The position numbers were made by a program, and so were the translations under genes. This document shows, piece by piece, positions 60,124 through 64,000 of a stretch of DNA of 64,000 nucleotides. Source of the stretch: an uncultured Sphingomonadaceae bacterium (GTDB lineage Bacteria > Pseudomonadota > Alphaproteobacteria > Sphingomonadales > Sphingomonadaceae); contig CANNCV010000001.1 in the NCBI GenBank assembly GCA_947503245.1, positions 1,425,501 through 1,489,500 on the forward strand, written 5' to 3'. The stretch's first letter is position 1, and each line of letters opens with the position of its first letter. The notes under the pieces are model-generated. The model was not told the origin of the DNA. It worked only from the letters and a program-made list of their open reading frames with translations, and did not search any database.

Positions 60124-63100
60124 TTAGTTTCCTCTACCGAGTTTCAAATTCTCGACTAATTTCCCAAAATCCTCGTCCATCACCGCCCAATCGCAAAATT
60201 CTGCGAAATGCCAGCGGCCAAATCCGCCAAGCTGATTGACGCCGGGAACCCAAAGCGTTTCCATTGTTTCTTTTTTCGCCACGGCATCTTCGCCGCGATA
60301 GCCTTTGACCTCCAGCACCAGATTAATCGGGTCATCCTGCCCCACATCCAGCCGCACTAGGAAATCAGGGATGTATTTGCGGCTAATCCCGCCTATCAGA
60401 TAAGGGACTTCAAACCCCATGGCTTGGTTTTTTGCATAAGCGATGACAGCTGGGTGACTTTCCAAAACGTTGGCCAACTCACCCTCCCAGCTGCTATCCA
60501 ACACAACATGGCTAATGTGGCTTTTTGGGGGGCGGGCCGCTGTTGCTTGGCATTTCTTCGACGTGATGAAGTTGACGTGGCGGGTGGAGCCTTTCGGATT
60601 ATAGCTATCGAGAACGGCTTTTACGCTGACATCATCCCCAGCTCCTCGGTTACAGGCAGCATCGATCTTTCCCGCAGCCCTTGCTAGCTGCTGAATGTAG
60701 AAGATTGCACCAATAGGGACGCCCTTAGTGACCAAATAACCTTGGTCGATCCACCGGCGGGTGATACGCTGTATCTGCGGGAATAAATGTTGTTTCGGGA
60801 TTCCATCTTCATCACGAAACCGGGTGTAGAGAAGATGTTTCGCCAGATTGAAGCTGATTTCCGAGGGCCGGAGCCCCTCAAGCACAGAAGGCGTTATCGT
60901 TACGCCTTCACCAACAATCCCTTCAAGCTCCACCTTGGTCGGGCCAATATTCTCCGGTGTGATCACCATCCGGCTGTCTTCCGTGAACACTGGGGTCAGT
61001 TTTTCACTGGGCAGTTCCTTACGGTAACCGCTAACACGGGGAAAATTGATTTCGAGATCGCCACGCTCTCGCATGGCATGAACACGCGTGACGGGTTTGG
61101 GTTTGATCGGCTTCGCGGTCTGCGGCTTACCTGTAAAATCAAACGGAATGCCCATGATGTCGGCATATTCGACGTCAAACAGACCATCTTCATTAATTTC
61201 GTAAGACTGCCTGCGCAAACCGCGACCAACGACCTGTTCGCACAAAAGCTGGGTTCCAAATGCGCGAACGCCCAATACGTGCGTTACAGTGTTGGTGTCC
61301 CAACCCTCAGTCAGCATAGAGACCGACACGACGCATCGTATCTGTTCGCCCAGCCGGCCTTTGCGACCAACCGTATTCATCACCTCGCGCAGCAATTCAG
61401 AGTCGCTGATTTCACCGACATCGCCTGCACCATCGCGCTGCGCTAATTCCCGCTTATACTGTTCAATTTCCGGTCCAACCATTGCGCGGAAATTTTTTTC
61501 GAGCGCATCGCCAGCCTCAATCTGGCGAGAGTCGATTAATAGAGTACGGGGCCGTGCTATACGTCCGCCATGATCGTCATAATTGCGGAACAATTCAAGA
61601 TTCCCGTGGTGGGATGCCAAACGCTCTCCGCTATCCTCTTCGCCTTCTCGCTCAAAACCGGAAATCCATTCAAAAATCAGTCTGGAGATTGCAGTATTCT
61701 GGCAAACGACGATAAAAACCGGGGGAACATCAATGCCTTCGCGCTCCCAAAGATCGTATGTTTTTTCATAGTGACTATATAGAGCATAGAGTGCTGTCAC
61801 TAGTTCTGGGGCTACGTTAGTGAGTTCGAACGGGTTTAGCTTACCTACGTCCGAAGCGCTCTTCGGGAGATTTCCACCAATATGTTTCCAAAGGTTCCGA
61901 TAAATAAGACTGTCGGCCTGCGGCAAGTTATCGGCTACTGGAACACGTGGCAGCTTAACGATGCCACTTTCAATTGCATCAACGAGACTGAAGTCTGAGA
62001 CTACCCATGGGAATAGAGTACCTTCCTGATATCCTGACCCGCTAAGGAAAAATGGTGTGGCTGAAAGGTCATAGACCGCGCGCACGCCAACTTTGCGTTT
62101 CAGCGCTTCGAGACCATTGATCCAAAGCCGTGCGGCTTCTTCATTCTCTGCCGCTTCCTTCTTGTCTTCGCCCGTCAGCTTTTTGGCTTCACTGTCCACC
62201 TTGTGTCGATAGCAATGATGCGCCTCATCATTGAGAACATTGACATTTCGAAAGCTAAGCAAGTCACCGCAAGCACGGTCGAGCATCTCGCCTTCACTCT
62301 CAGTTGTGCGGATTGGTTGGGGATCGTTACCTTGAAGCAATCCCTTGGCTACTTTGGGAGCCTGCAAGGTCTCGCGATGCTTGAAAGCGTGATAGTTGGT
62401 GATAACGATTTCAGCCTTTCGCACTTCACCTATCAACTCTGGTGGAATCAGGTCGCGCGTTTCGTAGTAATTTTCCGGGTCATTGGGCAAAAGTACGCGA
62501 AGTCGATCTCGGATCGTTATGCCCGGTGCTACAAGCAAAAATGCGCGACTAAACATTTTTGAACCTTGCTTACGGACCGCGTTTACCGTCTGCCAGGCAA
62601 TCAACATCGCCATGACAGTCGTCTTGCCGCTGCCGGTCGCCATTTTCATGGCGAGCCGGAATAGATTAGGGTTGGCTTCCTCGTTTGCCTTTTTCAGTTG
62701 GTCCAAAAGACCTTTTGTTGCCGTTCTTCTGGGTGCAACCTCTGTAAGCCAGATAATTGTCTCAACTGCTTCAACCTGACAGAAAAAAGGGCGGATTGCC
62801 GAAAATTGATGGTTACGCCAATAATCCAAAAGCCTTTGGGATGCTGGAGTAACTCCCCAATCCGTGGGATTTGGAATTGCCCGCCATGCATCCACATAAT
62901 TGCGTATCTCGTTAATCAGGCCGTTTTCGGTATATGTTTCCAAATCAAGCGATGCTTGTGCTGTCGCCGCAGATTTGCGGGACTTCGGGACCGGAACAAC
63001 GAATTTTGAGGTTCGCCGCCCTTCAATCGCTGGTTGGTCCAATGGTTGACCATGATCATCTAGAGGATGATGAAATCGCGGGATATCGTATGGCGAATTC

Positions 63101-63132
63101 AGGATAGGCTGTTCGTAAAATGTCCCCGGCAC
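60124..63132 (-). CDS. Type III-like restriction helicase-nuclease (Res-like)
   Basis: A 1002-residue DEAD/DEAH-type translocase with a C-terminal nuclease. Walker A is LAMKMATGSGKTTVMAMLIAW (about residues 168-188), motif II is VNVLNDEAHHCYRH, motif III is YDLSATPF, and motif VI is LLCEQVVGRGLRRQSY. The C-terminal PD-(D/E)XK endonuclease is visible as YIPDFLVRLDVGQDDPINLVLEVKGY. This is the restriction subunit class found with large Mod-like methyltransferases. It is the first gene of the six-gene operon; the promoter should lie between 63133 and 63231. Confidence 0.88.
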   Translation of the reverse strand: MPGTFYEQPILNSPYDIPRFHHPLDDHGQPLDQPAIEGRRTSKFVVPVPKSRKSAATAQASLDLETYTENGLINEIRNYVDAWRAIPNPTDWGVTPASQRLLDYWRNHQFSAIRPFFCQVEAVETIIWLTEVAPRRTATKGLLDQLKKANEEANPNLFRLAMKMATGSGKTTVMAMLIAWQTVNAVRKQGSKMFSRAFLLVAPGITIRDRLRVLLPNDPENYYETRDLIPPELIGEVRKAEIVITNYHAFKHRETLQAPKVAKGLLQGNDPQPIRTTESEGEMLDRACGDLLSFRNVNVLNDEAHHCYRHKVDSEAKKLTGEDKKEAAENEEAARLWINGLEALKRKVGVRAVYDLSATPFFLSGSGYQEGTLFPWVVSDFSLVDAIESGIVKLPRVPVADNLPQADSLIYRNLWKHIGGNLPKSASDVGKLNPFELTNVAPELVTALYALYSHYEKTYDLWEREGIDVPPVFIVVCQNTAISRLIFEWISGFEREGEEDSGERLASHHGNLELFRNYDDHGGRIARPRTLLIDSRQIEAGDALEKNFRAMVGPEIEQYKRELAQRDGAGDVGEISDSELLREVMNTVGRKGRLGEQIRCVVSVSMLTEGWDTNTVTHVLGVRAFGTQLLCEQVVGRGLRRQSYEINEDGLFDVEYADIMGIPFDFTGKPQTAKPIKPKPVTRVHAMRERGDLEINFPRVSGYRKELPSEKLTPVFTEDSRMVITPENIGPTKVELEGIVGEGVTITPSVLEGLRPSEISFNLAKHLLYTRFRDEDGIPKQHLFPQIQRITRRWIDQGYLVTKGVPIGAIFYIQQLARAAGKIDAACNRGAGDDVSVKAVLDSYNPKGSTRHVNFITSKKCQATAARPPKSHISHVVLDSSWEGELANVLESHPAVIAYAKNQAMGFEVPYLIGGISRKYIPDFLVRLDVGQDDPINLVLEVKGYRGEDAVAKKETMETLWVPGVNQLGGFGRWHFAEFCDWAVMDEDFGKLVENLKLGRGN

Positions 63133-63231
63133 TCAATACACCCCTAATTCGCCACACTTAGGGAATGGTATCTATGCTAATATTATCCATTCGTCGATAG
63201 TTCAAATACCACCTCTGAAGATAGTTCCCGA

Positions 63232-63856
63232 TTATTTGGTATTTGTTGCAAGATACTCCACAGTCTTGCTCGTCGCACTGGCTGTCGCAAAAATAATCTT
63301 AGCATCGGCTTTCATCGCAGACAGCCAGTTGTTGATATAACAGGCATGATCCTCTCGCGGTAACGCACTGATCCCGAGATCGGCACATAAGAACGCGCCC
63401 CCAGTTCGGCGGTCAGTTCTTCGATGGCATAGGCATGATCGTGCAATGCATATCCATCAACCTGCGCGACATTAAATACACGCGATGCTCTTGCAATGAA
63501 CAATCGCCGCTCTGATTGATTTTCGCTATTCTCTGTCTCGTCATTTTCAAACTGCTTGTAGAAGACGATAAACGATGATTTTTCATCCTTGCGGACCTGC
63601 GCTCCAGCTTCCTGCCACTGACGATAGGTTCCCCAAAGTCCGTGATTATATTCACCGCTCATTGCTGCGGCCCAAAGTGAGAGAATATTGATTCCCTGAT
63701 AAGGCTTGCTGCTGGAGATATTGATCGGGCGGGTCTAGTTAAAACCCTGCGATGCCAGGGCATTTTAACCTCGCCGGTGCCAACTTCGATGGCAGCGATG
63801 ATCTGGTTGGTGATGGATTGATAAATATCTAGGTGCTGTCTTTTCTTGCGTGTCAT
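63232..63856 (-). pseudogene. ArdC-like antirestriction protein, broken
   Basis: On the minus strand the start (TRKKRQHLDIYQSITNQIIAAIEVGTGEVKMPWHR) is a normal ArdC N terminus with AAGGAA before ATG 63856. A frameshift and stop near 63735-63750 follow, then PINISSSKPYQGINILSLW, GLWGTYRQWQEAGAQVRKDEKSSFIVFYK and RASRVFNVAQVDGY. The metalloprotease region with HExxH is deleted, and the text resumes at YAIEELTAELGA. A further 2-base insertion precedes DHACYINNWLSAMKADAKIIF. ArdC proteins protect incoming plasmid DNA from restriction; this copy cannot. Confidence 0.85.
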
Positions 63857-64000
63857 TTTTGTTTTCCTTCGCCTTTCATTGAAGACGCAAAGAAATTGGT
63901 CGGTGGCCATGACGGCGGATCAATCAGAGTGAAACGCAGATGAAACCGTCCACACGAGAGTGTCATGCCAACGGAGCGGGCAGACGGTTGAACCGCTGGC

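Overview
This window looks like chromosome of an alphaproteobacterium of the order Sphingomonadales (Sphingorhabdus/Sphingopyxis-like; my inference). The reasons are a moderate base composition, a SapC-family protein, an outer-membrane TonB receptor, a CpdR-like receiver, glpX close to recJ, the aroQ-accB-accC block, and many conserved small proteins of that group.

Positions 1 to about 34,060 are ordinary core genome. In order they hold a thioesterase/crotonase pair, a ZnuD-like zinc TonB receptor behind a Zur-like palindrome, a DEAD-box helicase, an FAD-linked oxidase, SapC, a Fur-box gene of unknown function, an N-formylglutamate amidohydrolase, CpdR and tRNA-Val. A catabolic block follows (CoA thioesterase, two nitronate-monooxygenase-like flavoproteins, a permuted Rieske protein, an MFS carrier, a dienelactone-hydrolase-like enzyme, a nitrilase, an enoyl-CoA hydratase and two acyl-CoA dehydrogenases). 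Then come aroQ-accB-accC, an RcnB-like Arg/Asn-rich protein, glpX, a frameshifted transglutaminase gene, a lipoprotein hydrolase, recJ and tRNA-Glu(UUC).

Positions 34,119 to 49,872 form a complete integrated island in tRNA-Glu. It is bounded by an 18-bp direct repeat of the tRNA 3' end and has a tyrosine integrase beside the left end. Its cargo is two small helix-turn-helix proteins with an unusual reverse transcriptase behind a strongly folded leader, an IS3 relic, a serine recombinase and several small genes. It also carries a four-gene defence operon: an OLD-family ATPase/TOPRIM nuclease and a UvrD helicase (Gabija-like pair), then a phosphoribosyltransferase-like protein and a retron-type reverse transcriptase. 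Between the last two lies a folded non-coding RNA whose complementary ends (a1/a2) reach into both neighbouring genes.

From tRNA-Leu(CAG) at 50,373 to the window end lies a second, decayed element: a broken integrase, remnants of plasmid/ICE accessory genes and a broken ArdC-like antirestriction gene. These flank an intact, tightly overlapping six-gene minus-strand operon (63,132 to 52,295): a type III-like helicase-nuclease, a DUF4268-like PD-(D/E)XK protein, a large DNA methyltransferase, a nucleotide-hydrolase-like sensor or effector, an unknown 275-residue protein, and a RelE-like/UvrD helicase fusion. The retron-coupled operon and this expanded type III-like operon are the best candidates for undescribed systems.
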